A stretch of 64,000 bases of DNA, from contig CAYURO010000007.1 in the NCBI GenBank assembly GCA_964447285.1, forward strand, positions 1-64,000, read 5' to 3'. Positions 17,615-26,658 of the stretch are shown piece by piece. Positions within the stretch are counted from its first letter, which is position 1; the number at the start of each line of letters is the position of its first letter. The notes under the pieces were generated by a model. The model saw nothing but the letters and a program-made list of their open reading frames with translations. It was not told the origin of the DNA and did not search any database. Made by a program: the position numbers and the translations under genes. Source of the stretch: CAJBNH01 sp964447285 (GTDB lineage: Bacteria; Myxococcota_A; UBA9042).

Positions 17615-19297
17615 ATGAAGCTGACCCTTGCGCAAATCAACACCACCGTCGTCGACTTCCAAGGCAACCTCGCGCAGATCGCCGCGGCCTGTGACCGTGC
17701 CAGAGCCCGCCACGACGACTTGGTGCTGACACCAGAGCTCGCGCTGACCGGCTATCCGACCTTGGACCTGCTGGAGCGCGCCGAGACCACCCAAGCCGCC
17801 GTCGACCTGTTGCCACGGCTGGCCGAGTGTTCGCGCGACCTGGTGCTCGTCGTCGGTTTGGCCTTGCCTGGCGGCTTCGGTGCGTCGGGTCGCGTGCTGC
17901 GGCCCGCTGTGAACGCTGCAGTGGTGTTCGAGGACGGACGTTACGTCGCCACCATCCGCAAGCGGCTGCTGCCTACTTACGACGTGTTCGACGAGGATCG
18001 CTACTTTCAACCCGGCTTGTCGGCCCAGGTGCTGTCCCTGCGCGGCCGCCGTCTGGGGATCACGATCTGCGAGGACATCTGGAGCGGCGACGAACAAGGT
18101 CCCAAGCGCTACGACGTCGACCCCACGGCTGAGTTGGCCGCTGCCGGCGCCGACGCCATCCTGAACCTGTCGGCATCGCCCTTCGACCTGGGCAAGGCCG
18201 CGCGGCGCTTGGAATTGGTGCGCGACGTCGCGGGTCGTCACGGCCTGCCGGTGGCCTATTGCAACCTGGTCGGCGGCAACGACTCGCTGATCTTCGACGG
18301 CCGCTCGTTCGTTACCGACGCCAGAGGCCGCGTGGTCGCTCAGGCGCCTGCGTTCCAAACCGCTGATTTGTGCTGCGAATTGCCCGATGCTGGCCCTCCG
18401 GGTTTGCCACAAGACCGCGAGATCCCTCCTGAATTCGCCCCACCACCCCCTGACGAGACCCGTGCTGCGCTGGTTTTGGGGTTGCGGGATTATGTCACCA
18501 AGTGCGGCTTCCGTTCTGTTTTGCTTGGGCTTTCCGGTGGAATTGACTCTGCGCTGACCGCCGCGCTTGCGGTGGAGGCACTGGGCGCGGACCACGTCAC
18601 CGGCGTCGCCATGCCGGGCCCCTACAGTAGCGGCGGCAGCGTCACCGACGCCCTCGCGTTGGCCACAAACCTTGGAATTCGCTGTCCAATCCTGCCCATC
18701 GGCGCACCGTATCTGGCCTCTCGCGAGCTATTGGCCGGCGAGTTCGACCGCTTTCCCGGCCCCGAGCACGATATCGCCGACCAGAATCTGCAGGCACGGA
18801 TGCGAGGCGTGGTCCTGATGGGGCTGTCGAACCGCACGGGGGCGATGCTGTTGACGACGGGCAACAAGAGCGAACTGGCGGTCGGCTATTGCACGCTGTA
18901 CGGAGACATGAACGGTGGTTTGGCCCCGCTGGGCGACTTGCCGAAGATGCTGGTCTACGACGTCGCGCGCACTTACAACCGCGACCGCGAAGTCATCCCT
19001 GAGGCCACGCTGACCAAGCCTCCCAGTGCCGAGCTGGCCCCCGGACAGACCGACCAGGACTCGCTGCCGCCCTACCCCGTGCTGGACGCGCTGCTCGAGC
19101 TGTATCTGGTGCACCAACTGGACGCCGACGCGATCATCGCGCGGGGGTTCGATGCCCAGACGGTGCGCCGCGTTGTGCGCCTGGTGGAACTGAACGAGTA
19201 CAAGCGCCGTCAAGCCGCACCGGTGCTGCGCGTGACACGCAAGGCGTTCGGCGGTGGACGCCGGGTGCCGATGGCCCGCAAGATGCCTGCAACTTGA
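17615..19297 (+). CDS. nadE: Glutamine-dependent NAD+ synthetase
   Basis: This enzyme amidates nicotinic acid adenine dinucleotide to NAD using ATP and glutamine. The 560-residue protein has both expected domains. The N-terminal nitrilase-type glutaminase carries E41 (TPELALTGYP), a Lys in IRKRLLPTYDVFDE and the nucleophilic Cys in TICEDIW. The C-terminal synthetase has the PP-loop LSGGIDSALT near residue 310 and the TGNKSELAVGYCTLYGDMNGG segment. No strong ribosome site precedes the ATG, and a possible -10 box ends 8 bases upstream, so a near-leaderless transcript is possible. malQ follows after 7 bp. NadA, an earlier enzyme of the same pathway, is at 56245-57750. Confidence 0.96.
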   Translation: MKLTLAQINTTVVDFQGNLAQIAAACDRARARHDDLVLTPELALTGYPTLDLLERAETTQAAVDLLPRLAECSRDLVLVVGLALPGGFGASGRVLRPAVNAAVVFEDGRYVATIRKRLLPTYDVFDEDRYFQPGLSAQVLSLRGRRLGITICEDIWSGDEQGPKRYDVDPTAELAAAGADAILNLSASPFDLGKAARRLELVRDVAGRHGLPVAYCNLVGGNDSLIFDGRSFVTDARGRVVAQAPAFQTADLCCELPDAGPPGLPQDREIPPEFAPPPPDETRAALVLGLRDYVTKCGFRSVLLGLSGGIDSALTAALAVEALGADHVTGVAMPGPYSSGGSVTDALALATNLGIRCPILPIGAPYLASRELLAGEFDRFPGPEHDIADQNLQARMRGVVLMGLSNRTGAMLLTTGNKSELAVGYCTLYGDMNGGLAPLGDLPKMLVYDVARTYNRDREVIPEATLTKPPSAELAPGQTDQDSLPPYPVLDALLELYLVHQLDADAIIARGFDAQTVRRVVRLVELNEYKRRQAAPVLRVTRKAFGGGRRVPMARKMPAT

Positions 19298-19304
19298 GGT
19301 GGAC

Positions 19305-20882
19305 GTGACCGGATTCTCCCCAGAAACCAAACTGTTCCCTCGTTGTGCCGGCGTTCTCCTCCATCCCACCAGCCTGCCCGGACCCTACGGCATCGGCGAC
19401 TTGGGTGCGGGCGCACGCGCGTTTGTCGACTGGTTGGCCGAGGCGCAGATGTCGGTGTGGCAGATGCTGCCTCTGGTGCCGCCCGGTGCCGCCGAGTCGC
19501 CCTATGCGAGCCCGTCGGCGATGGCTGGCAACCCGTGGCTGATCGACCCGCAGGCGCTGGTTGCGGACGGCCTGCTGACGGCGGACGAGGCCCAACCGCC
19601 CCCGTTCCTGCGCCGCGACAAGGTCGACTTCGACGTCGTGAAGCTCTGGAAGCAGCCTTTGGTCGAACAGGCCGCCGACCGTTTGGCGCACGACGCGGCC
19701 CACCCCCTGCACCGCGAGTTCCGGCAGTGGATCGATGCGAACCCGTGGTCGCTGGACGCCGCGCTGTTCCTCAGTCTGCGCGAGCACTTGAACCGTCAGG
19801 CATGGTGGACCTGGCCGGACGACCTGCGCACCCGCCAGCCCGCCGCGCTTGCCAAGGCGCGCAAGGACCTTGCCCCGGAGGTCGACCGCGCGCTGGCCTT
19901 GCAGTTCCTGTTCGACCACCAGCTGGGGCAACTGCGCAGGTACGCCCGCGCCAAGGGAATTCGTCTGTTTGGCGACGTGCCGATCTATGTGGACGGCGAC
20001 AGCGCGGACACCTGGGCCAACCCGCACCTGTTCCAGATGGACGCAAGCGGCCGCCCGGATCATGTCGCTGGCGTGCCCCCGGATTACTTCAGCGAGACCG
20101 GGCAGCTGTGGGGCAACCCGCTGTACGACTGGGAGGCGATGGCCAAGGACGGTTATCGCTGGTGGATCCAGCGGTTGAAGCGCGTGCTGGCGCAGACCGA
20201 CCTGGTGCGCATCGACCACTTCCGCGGTTTCTCTGCCTACTGGTCGATTCCGGCCGATGCCGAGGACGCGCGCGCCGGAAAGTGGTTGCCGGGTCCGGGG
20301 TTGCCGTTGTTCCAAGCCTTGCGCGATGCACTGGGTGACCTGCCGCTGGTGGCCGAAGATCTGGGCGTGGTGGATGACGCCTTGGTCGAGCTGCGCGAGG
20401 CGGCGGGCCTGCCGGGGATGCTGGTGCTGCAGTTCGCTTGGGGTGAGGACGCGATGAACCCGTTCCTGCCCCACAATCACCTGACGAATCGCGTGGTTTA
20501 CACGGGTACACACGACAACGACACGGTGCTGGGCTGGTGGCAGGGGTCGTCCGAGAAGGTGTGCGACCACGTGCGCCGCTATTTCGGCATCGACGGGCAC
20601 GACATCTCGTGGTCCATGGTGCGGTCGGCGCTGGCCTCAGTGGCGCACACCGCGATCGTGCCGCTGCAGGACCTGCTGGGACTGGACGGTCAGGCGCGGA
20701 TGAACACGCCCGGTGTGGCGGAGGGCAACTGGACGTGGCGCTTCCCGATCGACGCCTTGACGCCTGAGCGTGCCGCACGTCTCGCGGGTCTGGCGAATTT
20801 GTACGACCGCATCCCGTTGCTGCACGAGGCGAAGCTGCAAGCAGACCGTCAGTCGGCACAGCAGCTGAAGAATTGGGTGTAG
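19305..20882 (+). CDS. malQ: 4-alpha-glucanotransferase (amylomaltase), GH77
   Basis: MalQ transfers maltosyl and longer glucan chains between malto-oligosaccharides. The 525-residue protein contains the GH77 landmarks: an N-terminal LHPTSLPGPYGIGDLG segment, the nucleophile Asp in VRIDHFRGF, the acid/base Glu in LVAEDLG and the transition-state Asp in GTHDNDT. I chose the GTG at 19305 because AGGTGG precedes it; GTG at 19299 is nearly as good. It lies 7 bp after nadE, so the two are probably co-transcribed although functionally unrelated. Its stop codon directly abuts the stop of the convergent Ppx/GppA gene. No other glycogen or maltose gene is adjacent; glucokinase is at 51194-52192. Confidence 0.95.
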   Translation: MTGFSPETKLFPRCAGVLLHPTSLPGPYGIGDLGAGARAFVDWLAEAQMSVWQMLPLVPPGAAESPYASPSAMAGNPWLIDPQALVADGLLTADEAQPPPFLRRDKVDFDVVKLWKQPLVEQAADRLAHDAAHPLHREFRQWIDANPWSLDAALFLSLREHLNRQAWWTWPDDLRTRQPAALAKARKDLAPEVDRALALQFLFDHQLGQLRRYARAKGIRLFGDVPIYVDGDSADTWANPHLFQMDASGRPDHVAGVPPDYFSETGQLWGNPLYDWEAMAKDGYRWWIQRLKRVLAQTDLVRIDHFRGFSAYWSIPADAEDARAGKWLPGPGLPLFQALRDALGDLPLVAEDLGVVDDALVELREAAGLPGMLVLQFAWGEDAMNPFLPHNHLTNRVVYTGTHDNDTVLGWWQGSSEKVCDHVRRYFGIDGHDISWSMVRSALASVAHTAIVPLQDLLGLDGQARMNTPGVAEGNWTWRFPIDALTPERAARLAGLANLYDRIPLLHEAKLQADRQSAQQLKNWV

Positions 20883-21887
20883 TTATCCAAGTTTGCCGTG
20901 CGGAGGCTCCCGGTGCCCACGCGCCGCAAGGGCCTGCGCCACCAGCCCCATCCGCAGTCCAGCCATCGACACCGTCCAACGCTCGATGTGCAGCACTTCC
21001 GACAGCGCCTCATGCAGCATCGCCCCGCCCAACAACGTGTCGGCGCGCGAGGGGTCCATGCCCAAAATAGCCTTGCGTTCTGCGGTAGACCGCGTGGCGG
21101 CGAGCTTCTCGACCACCTCATGGACGTGGCTGGCCTCCAGTTCGAAACCGTGGACGTCGTCTCGCGGGTCTTCGCCCCGCAGCCCCAGCGCGATGCGTGC
21201 CACCCGCTGCACAGTCCCCGACGTGGCAAAAGTGCGGTAGGCACCGACGTGCCGCAGTTCCGCCGCAAGATCCTGCAACTGTTCGCGGATCTCGTGTCTC
21301 GCGTGGGCAAATGCCTTCGCTGTCACCGGGTCCGGTCCAAGCAGGTCGCGGGCGACGACGATCGCCCCCAACGGCAGGCTGCTGGCCCAAACGGCGCGAT
21401 CGCGACGGCCCAGCAGCAGCTCCGTCGACCCACCGCCCACGTCGACGCACAGGATCTGGCCGTCGTCCGCTGCGTGCCCCATCGCGTGCCGAGCACCCAG
21501 CCACGCCAGTCGGGCTTCCTCGTGACCCGAGATCACGTGGACGTCCAGACCGACTTCTTCCTTGATTCTCAGCACCACCTGGCGTGCATTGGTCGAGGCT
21601 CGCAAGGCCGCGGTGGCGACAGCGTACGGCTCTGCGTGCAGTCGCGCGATCTCGGTTTGGAACCGCGCCAGCACCGCAAGCATTCGGTCCACGCCCGCAC
21701 TGGACAGTCGCCCCTCGGGCCCCACCTGGGCGCGCAGCTGTGCGTCGTCCTTGATTTTCGAGAGGATCTCAAGGGTTCCGTCGTGTCGCAGACGAACCAC
21801 CAACAGGCAGATCGAGTTCGACCCGATGTCGATGACGGCGACGGGTGGCGCGGAGGTTGGGGTGTGGTCTCGAAGCGGTTGTGTCAC
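20883..21887 (-). CDS. Ppx/GppA-family phosphatase
   Basis: The protein belongs to the actin-like ASKHA fold that includes exopolyphosphatase and guanosine pentaphosphatase. The first phosphate loop is IDIGSNSICLL, the second is DVGGGSTELLLG, and a Glu-rich SGHEEARLAW segment lies between them. With about 334 residues it is a short form, lacking the C-terminal HD-like domains of E. coli Ppx, so it could act on polyphosphate or on (p)ppGpp. The start is uncertain. I place it at the GTG at 21887, close to the first conserved residues; an in-frame GTG at 21977 would add 30 unconserved residues. It ends with no gap against malQ on the opposite strand. Confidence 0.85.
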   Translation of the reverse strand: MTQPLRDHTPTSAPPVAVIDIGSNSICLLVVRLRHDGTLEILSKIKDDAQLRAQVGPEGRLSSAGVDRMLAVLARFQTEIARLHAEPYAVATAALRASTNARQVVLRIKEEVGLDVHVISGHEEARLAWLGARHAMGHAADDGQILCVDVGGGSTELLLGRRDRAVWASSLPLGAIVVARDLLGPDPVTAKAFAHARHEIREQLQDLAAELRHVGAYRTFATSGTVQRVARIALGLRGEDPRDDVHGFELEASHVHEVVEKLAATRSTAERKAILGMDPSRADTLLGGAMLHEALSEVLHIERWTVSMAGLRMGLVAQALAARGHREPPHGKLG

Positions 21888-22176
21888 CTGGCCTCGCGTG
21901 CGCCATCGCGGCTGCCTCTGTACTGTGCGGGACCCCTGCGTCCGCGTCCAGCCGAACGGGCCTAAAGGGGACAGCACACCCCAATTCGTCAGGCCGACAG
22001 AAAATTCGCGTTGTCCGGGATGGAGAGGACCGTTACATTCGTCTTCGTTCGGGCAGCGGCGCGACGGCTTCCAACGCGAACTCGTCGGCCATTCAGGCTG
22101 TCAGAACGGCCGGCTCCCGTGAGGTTCGGGACCGGCAGCTAGCGAATCGCCCCGACGGGGCAACGGAGACCAGGCT

Positions 22177-22608
22177 ATGCCTAATCGTCGTAGTTTCGAC
22201 CACATCGGTAACTTTAACTTCAAGGTGGAAATCGAAGGCGTCACTCAGGGCGCGTTCCGCAACGTGGAAGGCCTTGACTCGGAGACTGAGGTCGTCGAGT
22301 TCCAGGATGGTGACGACCTCGTCCTGCGCAAGCGCCCGGGCCGCACCAAGTACAGCAACGTCACCCTGAAGCGCGGCTATGTGAACAACGTGGAGCTCTG
22401 GGACTGGCGCAAGAAGGTCATCGAGGGCAAGGTCGAGCGCAAGGCAGGATCGATCATCCTGTGCGCGGACGACGGAACTGAGGTCATGCGCTACAACTTC
22501 TTCGAGGGATGGCCCACCAAGTGGAAGGGCTTCACCTTGGACGGCAAGGGCACCGACGTCAACGTCGAAGAGCTCGAGCTGGCGGTTGAGAAGATCGAGC
22601 GCGGTTAG
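22177..22608 (+). CDS. Phage T4 gp19-like tail-tube protein (contractile injection system type)
   Basis: The 143-residue protein closely matches the family of tail-tube proteins from contractile phages and extracellular contractile injection systems (Afp1/Pvc1 type). Characteristic segments are FNFKVEIEGV near residue 13, EGLDSETEVVEF near 30, RKRPGRTKYSNVTLKRG near 51, ELWDWRKKVIEGKVERK near 73 and EGWPTKWKGF near 109. Such proteins form the inner tube as stacked hexamers. What is odd is its isolation: no sheath, baseplate, spike or ATPase gene lies nearby. A small hairpin (22149-22153/22157-22161) precedes its ribosome site, and a strong terminator follows. It could be a relic, a tube subunit for a system encoded elsewhere, or a repurposed protein. 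Confidence 0.92.
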   Translation: MPNRRSFDHIGNFNFKVEIEGVTQGAFRNVEGLDSETEVVEFQDGDDLVLRKRPGRTKYSNVTLKRGYVNNVELWDWRKKVIEGKVERKAGSIILCADDGTEVMRYNFFEGWPTKWKGFTLDGKGTDVNVEELELAVEKIERG

Positions 22609-22672
22609 GTTTCCGTGTGGCTGGGGCGTGACACGCTCTGGCTCCCCGTGATGCTTCCGATGCGAGTGACGA

Positions 22673-22716
22673 TGCGGCGCCGATTCGTGCAAACGGGTCG
22701 GCGCCGCAGTCGTTTT
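22673..22716 (+). terminator. Intrinsic terminator after the tail-tube gene
   Basis: A perfect 11-bp GC-rich stem (22673-22683 with 22698-22708) and a 14-nt loop are followed by GTCGTTTT. It lies 64 bp after the stop of the tube gene and just before the promoter of the next lipoprotein. The tube gene therefore appears to be its own transcription unit. Confidence 0.7.
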
Positions 22717-22735
22717 GCGGACTTGCAAAGCCCGC

Positions 22736-22765
22736 TTGTCAGTTCGCGGCCCTCCGGTCTACAAC
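22736..22765 (+). promoter_or_regulatory. Candidate promoter for the lipoprotein-aat operon
   Basis: TTGTCA (22736-22741) and TACAAC (22760-22765) are 18 bp apart and match sigma-70 boxes at five and four of six positions. They lie directly after the terminator and 28 bp before the ATG at 22794. The assignment is by sequence pattern only. Confidence 0.45.
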
Positions 22766-22793
22766 GCCTCGCGCTTTCACCCGCGAGGTCGCC

Positions 22794-23876
22794 ATGTCCG
22801 TCCGCTCCACCGTCCCCTTCGCCGCCCTGCTCTTCCTGTCCCTTGCCGCTCTGACGCTGTCGGGGTGTGGCGAAAAGGACAAGGCCGAGAAGAAGAAGAC
22901 CGTCGACTTTCTGGCCAAGCCGGAGGGGATCGACTTCAGTCAAGTGCCCGTGCAGGAGGTCAAAGCGGAGGCTCCCGCCAAGCCCGCCGTTGACACGTGG
23001 TCCACGCGTACCAAGGAGCAGGTCAAGCTCGCGCACGGCGACCTGATGAAGTGCCGCAACGACTACATGATCCCGTTCCAGTTCAATAAGATGCGTCGCC
23101 GCGATGTGGAGTGGATCAGTCTGTCCGAGATGGATGAGTTCTGCATGGATGGCAGCCCGGACAAGAAGACGCGCGGCCCCTGGAAGGTCGTGCGTGCGCT
23201 GGCCGAGGAGCACTTGGGGCGCAACCCGGCGCTAGACCGCTTCATCGTGCTCGCCACCGACCAGATGGAGCACTACCGGGTGCTGTCGTTCATGGCCAAG
23301 AAGATCGGTGCGCCCGACATCGACATCGTGACTGAGACCGCCCAGCAGTCGCGCGACCGCGTCTTGTTCGCCGGTGCGGATCTGGACCGCGCCGCCGCCG
23401 AGATCGACAAGTGGCCGGATGAGCTGCAGCCCGACGACGACCCGGCCGTGGTGGGGGCTGAGGTGGATGTGGCGGCCTTCCGGCAGCAGTTGGTCGATTC
23501 GTATGGCTATTTCCTTGCCGACCTTGGTGGCGCTTACGACCGGTATGCGAACAAAAGCTGGCTTGGCTACAACATGCCCAAGATGGAGTCGCTGCGCCGC
23601 TGGGTCGCCGTCCCCACCAAGCGGGTCGCCAAGGACCGCGCGCGGCTGGACAAGGTCAAGGGCTTGGACGACAAGCAGGCTTCTGAATTCCGGGCGTTCT
23701 TTGATGCGACCGACAAGGCGATGCGGCAAATCGAGGTTGGCTACGACCGCTATACCAAGCAGTCGAAAGACGAGCGCGGCGAGAAGGACCCGAACCGCAA
23801 GTCCGTCGAGAACACTCAAAAGGCCGCGCTGAAGCACCTGACCGGTTGGGGCCTGAAGGTCGAAGTCGCGAAGTGA
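22794..23876 (+). CDS. Lipoprotein, unknown function
   Basis: The product has 360 residues. The leader ends in LTLSGC, a strong lipobox, followed by Lys- and Glu-rich residues and then a mostly helical, charged domain containing one C...C pair (KCRNDY, EFCMDG). GAGGT precedes the ATG. It is the first gene of a unit in which its stop overlaps the GTG of aat (GTGA). I do not recognise the family. The alpha-helical, charged composition suggests an envelope-associated binding or structural protein rather than an enzyme with a known motif. Confidence 0.75.
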   Translation: MSVRSTVPFAALLFLSLAALTLSGCGEKDKAEKKKTVDFLAKPEGIDFSQVPVQEVKAEAPAKPAVDTWSTRTKEQVKLAHGDLMKCRNDYMIPFQFNKMRRRDVEWISLSEMDEFCMDGSPDKKTRGPWKVVRALAEEHLGRNPALDRFIVLATDQMEHYRVLSFMAKKIGAPDIDIVTETAQQSRDRVLFAGADLDRAAAEIDKWPDELQPDDDPAVVGAEVDVAAFRQQLVDSYGYFLADLGGAYDRYANKSWLGYNMPKMESLRRWVAVPTKRVAKDRARLDKVKGLDDKQASEFRAFFDATDKAMRQIEVGYDRYTKQSKDERGEKDPNRKSVENTQKAALKHLTGWGLKVEVAK

Positions 23877-24586
23877 GTCGAATCGCCCGTCTGACCGCGG
23901 AGTTGCGCTTCCCCGACCCTGAGGACGCCCATCCGTCCGGCGTGCTGGCTGTTGGCGGCGACCTGCGCCCCGAGCGACTTCTGCTGGCGTATCGCCAAGG
24001 CATCTTCCCCTGGCCTGCCGAGGGGTATCCCCTGATGTGGCACGCGCCGCCTGAGCGTTGCGTGTTGGCTCCAGGCCTGCTGCGAGTGAATCGGACGCTG
24101 CGCAAGGCCCTGAAGCGACACCCTTTCTCCATCACGCTGGACACCGCGTTTCGCGAGGTGATGACGGCCTGCGCCCTCGCCTACCGGCCCGACCAGGACG
24201 GCACGTGGATCACGCCCGAGATGCTGGCGGCCTACACCGACCTGCATCGGCGTGGCTACGCGCACTCCGTCGAGGCGTGGCGCGAGGGTCAGCTGGTCGG
24301 CGGGTTGTACGGGATCTCGTTGGGGAAAGCCTTCTTCGGCGAGTCGATGTTTGCGGTAGCCGGCGACGCAAGCAAAGTGGCTTTCGTCACCCTTGTCCGG
24401 CAGCTGCAGGCTTGGGCGTTTACGCTGGTGGACGCCCAGGTCGACACTCCGCTGCTGACCGGGTTTGGCGCGACGCTGGTGCCACGGCGGGTGTTTGGTC
24501 AGTTGCTGGCGCACGCGGTGGCGGCGCCGGACCGGTTGGGACCGTGGCAGTTGGACGAGGGATTGCGGGCGGGGGCGGACACCTAG
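23873..24586 (+). CDS. aat: Leucyl/phenylalanyl-tRNA-protein transferase
   Basis: Aat adds Leu or Phe from aminoacyl-tRNA to proteins with N-terminal Lys or Arg, marking them for ClpS-ClpAP degradation. The 237-residue protein has the family core: GVLAVGGDLRPERLLLAYRQGIFPW near residue 22, then WHAPPERCVL, and the GNAT-like region HSVEAWREGQLVGGLYG and GESMF. The GTG start overlaps the preceding lipoprotein stop by four bases, so it is translationally coupled to a gene with no evident link to proteolysis. clpS and clpA are not in the window. Confidence 0.95.
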   Translation: MSRIARLTAELRFPDPEDAHPSGVLAVGGDLRPERLLLAYRQGIFPWPAEGYPLMWHAPPERCVLAPGLLRVNRTLRKALKRHPFSITLDTAFREVMTACALAYRPDQDGTWITPEMLAAYTDLHRRGYAHSVEAWREGQLVGGLYGISLGKAFFGESMFAVAGDASKVAFVTLVRQLQAWAFTLVDAQVDTPLLTGFGATLVPRRVFGQLLAHAVAAPDRLGPWQLDEGLRAGADT

Positions 24587-24628
24587 CGGCACCGGCACCA
24601 AGAACCCAAGACCGAATCGGAGCTTGCG

Positions 24629-26008
24629 ATGGCCCGCGTGTTCCTGGTCCAACCGCCTTCGTCTGAGGTGATGCGTCGCCCTGGGCTGGCGCTGGGCTTT
24701 CTTGCGGCAGCGCTGCGGCGAGCAGGTCATGCGGTGGCTGTGGCGGACGCGGCGGCGCCCCGTGGACCCCACGAGACGGGTGAAATCGCCCAGCAGATCG
24801 CGCTGTTCGATCCCCAGCTGGTAGGCGTGCACGTCAAGACGCTGGGGCTGCACCGGGCGTACCAACTGGTGGCCGACCTGCAGGCGCATCCTGAGACGCC
24901 GCGCGGAGTTGCGTGGGTTGCCGGGGGGCCACACGCGACGGTTCGGCCCTTGGAGCCGCTGGACCACGGCTTCGACCTGACGGTGGTGGGCGAAGGCGAG
25001 GCGGCGCTGGTCGAGATTGCGGACGCAGTGGACCGGGGCGCCCTGCCCGCTTCGACGGATCTCTCACACGTGCACGGACTTGCGTGGCGCGATCAAGGAC
25101 TGCCGGTGCAGACGCCGCGGCGTGGACCGGTGGAGGACCTGGACGCCTTGGCCTCTCCGACTGACGCGCTGGACCTGTTCGACCCCGCTTGGTACGGCCT
25201 GAACAGCCCCGCGAGCTTCGGTGGGGTGTTGGCGAGTCGCGGTTGCCCCGCCGCCTGCACATTCTGCTGCAACGCCGTGACGGGACGCACGTTCCGTGCC
25301 CACTCACCAGAGCGAATCGCACATGAAGCCATGCGGTTACGAGATGAACAGCACTCCCCGGCCTTCGCGTTCTTCGACGACTCGTTCGCGGTGAACCGGC
25401 GGCGCGTGGCGCAGGTGGCGGCAGCGTTGGAGCGGTTGGGAGGCGTGCACTGGAGTGCGTCGGTCCACCCAACCCATCTGGACACGGCGACCCTGGACGC
25501 GATGCGGCGCGGGGGTTGCGGTGGCTTGGATCTGGGAGCCGAGAGCGGAGATGCCTTGCGGATCAAGCAGATCGGCAAGGGTGTGACGGTTGACCGGGTC
25601 TTGCACGCGGTCAAGTTGTGCCGCGATGCCGGCGTGCGGGTGATGGTCAACGCGATGTTCGGTTGGCCGGACGAGACGGCGGCGGAACTCGACGCAACTT
25701 GTACCTTTCTGGAGCAAGCGGCGGCCTCTGGGGCAATGCTGAACGCGCGAGGCGTGCTGGTGCCCTATCCCGGGACGGCGCTGTACGACGCCCAGCACCA
25801 GCGTCATGGCTTTACGGATTGGTGGTTGGACCGCGAGAAGCCCTTTGAGTACGAGCCATTTCCTGAATCGGCCGACCCCCAGTCGTTGCGACGGGCGTAC
25901 GCCACCGACGCCGCGCTGGCACGCAACTTCTTCGGCCATCCCGACGACCACCTGCGGCGCATTCAGCAGGCGCTGGACCTGAAAGCCAGTCTGACCTGGC
26001 CGACTTGA
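24629..26008 (+). CDS. B12-binding-domain radical SAM protein
   Basis: The product has 459 residues. An N-terminal Rossmann-like cobalamin-binding type domain spans about residues 1-140 (MARVFLVQPPSSEV, LVGVHVKTLG, TVVGEGEAALVE). It is followed by the radical SAM motif with three cysteines in SRGCPAACTFCC near residue 206, then the usual TIM-barrel elements (FAFFDDSFAVN, LDLGAESG, VMVNAMFGWPDET). Enzymes of this architecture carry out methylations, ring contractions or C-C bond changes in lipids and natural products. The specific substrate cannot be read here. It follows aat by 42 bp and probably belongs to the same operon. Confidence 0.88.
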   Translation: MARVFLVQPPSSEVMRRPGLALGFLAAALRRAGHAVAVADAAAPRGPHETGEIAQQIALFDPQLVGVHVKTLGLHRAYQLVADLQAHPETPRGVAWVAGGPHATVRPLEPLDHGFDLTVVGEGEAALVEIADAVDRGALPASTDLSHVHGLAWRDQGLPVQTPRRGPVEDLDALASPTDALDLFDPAWYGLNSPASFGGVLASRGCPAACTFCCNAVTGRTFRAHSPERIAHEAMRLRDEQHSPAFAFFDDSFAVNRRRVAQVAAALERLGGVHWSASVHPTHLDTATLDAMRRGGCGGLDLGAESGDALRIKQIGKGVTVDRVLHAVKLCRDAGVRVMVNAMFGWPDETAAELDATCTFLEQAAASGAMLNARGVLVPYPGTALYDAQHQRHGFTDWWLDREKPFEYEPFPESADPQSLRRAYATDAALARNFFGHPDDHLRRIQQALDLKASLTWPT

Positions 26009-26065
26009 ACGCGCCGACCGTCTGACCGACCATCCACGCAGATTCCTTCCGCTTTGAGGTGCGCA

Positions 26066-26563
26066 ATGGCCGACGCTCACGACCCCATCGACGACGACGA
26101 CCGTCCCGTCACCTACGTTGGTTTGCCTCCGCTGCATGACGCCGGTTGCCATTCACTCTTGCTGTTTCTGGTGCTGATGCTCGGTGGTCTGGGCCTGATG
26201 ATGTTCGGCGTGTTGTTGGCGGGCATGTCCGCCGGACCAGGTACGCCGGACCCCATGCTGGTCAGCGTCGGGTTGCTGGCGGCCGTGCTGGGCATCCTGG
26301 GGATGGTCTTCGCGCGTCTGCTGGGCAATCGCTGCCCGAAGTGCACAGCGCTGGGTGGACGCAAGCCCCGCGTCCCGGAGCCGGCGTGGCCGGCGGAACC
26401 CCCGGATGGCGGCGGTCGCATTCGCTACTTCGTGTGCCGGTCCTGTGGGCACGAATGGCGGGAGGGCCCAGACCTGCCGGGCGACGACCCCGAGTACGAG
26501 GCCGCGGTACGCGAGTCCGAAGCGGAGGACGAGGCAGCACTGTCCGAGCGTGACCGGCCGTGA
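26066..26563 (+). CDS. Two-helix membrane protein with zinc-ribbon
   Basis: The product has 165 residues. Two hydrophobic helices lie at about residues 28-56 and 64-84. They are followed by a Cys4 zinc-ribbon made of CPKC (near 92) and CRSC (near 126), then an acidic tail. GAGGTG precedes the ATG at 26066. It lies 57 bp after the radical SAM gene in the same direction. The family is not one I can name. The ribbon probably serves protein or nucleic-acid contact on the cytoplasmic side. Confidence 0.7.
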   Translation: MADAHDPIDDDDRPVTYVGLPPLHDAGCHSLLLFLVLMLGGLGLMMFGVLLAGMSAGPGTPDPMLVSVGLLAAVLGILGMVFARLLGNRCPKCTALGGRKPRVPEPAWPAEPPDGGGRIRYFVCRSCGHEWREGPDLPGDDPEYEAAVRESEAEDEAALSERDRP

Positions 26564-26658
26564 CGCATGGCTTGCCTTGGGGAATGCCCGCCCGTTTCCC
26601 CGCGTTGTGATGACGGAGTGGCCTCTGAGCGACCTCCGACCGGCACTCTCCCCCCCTG

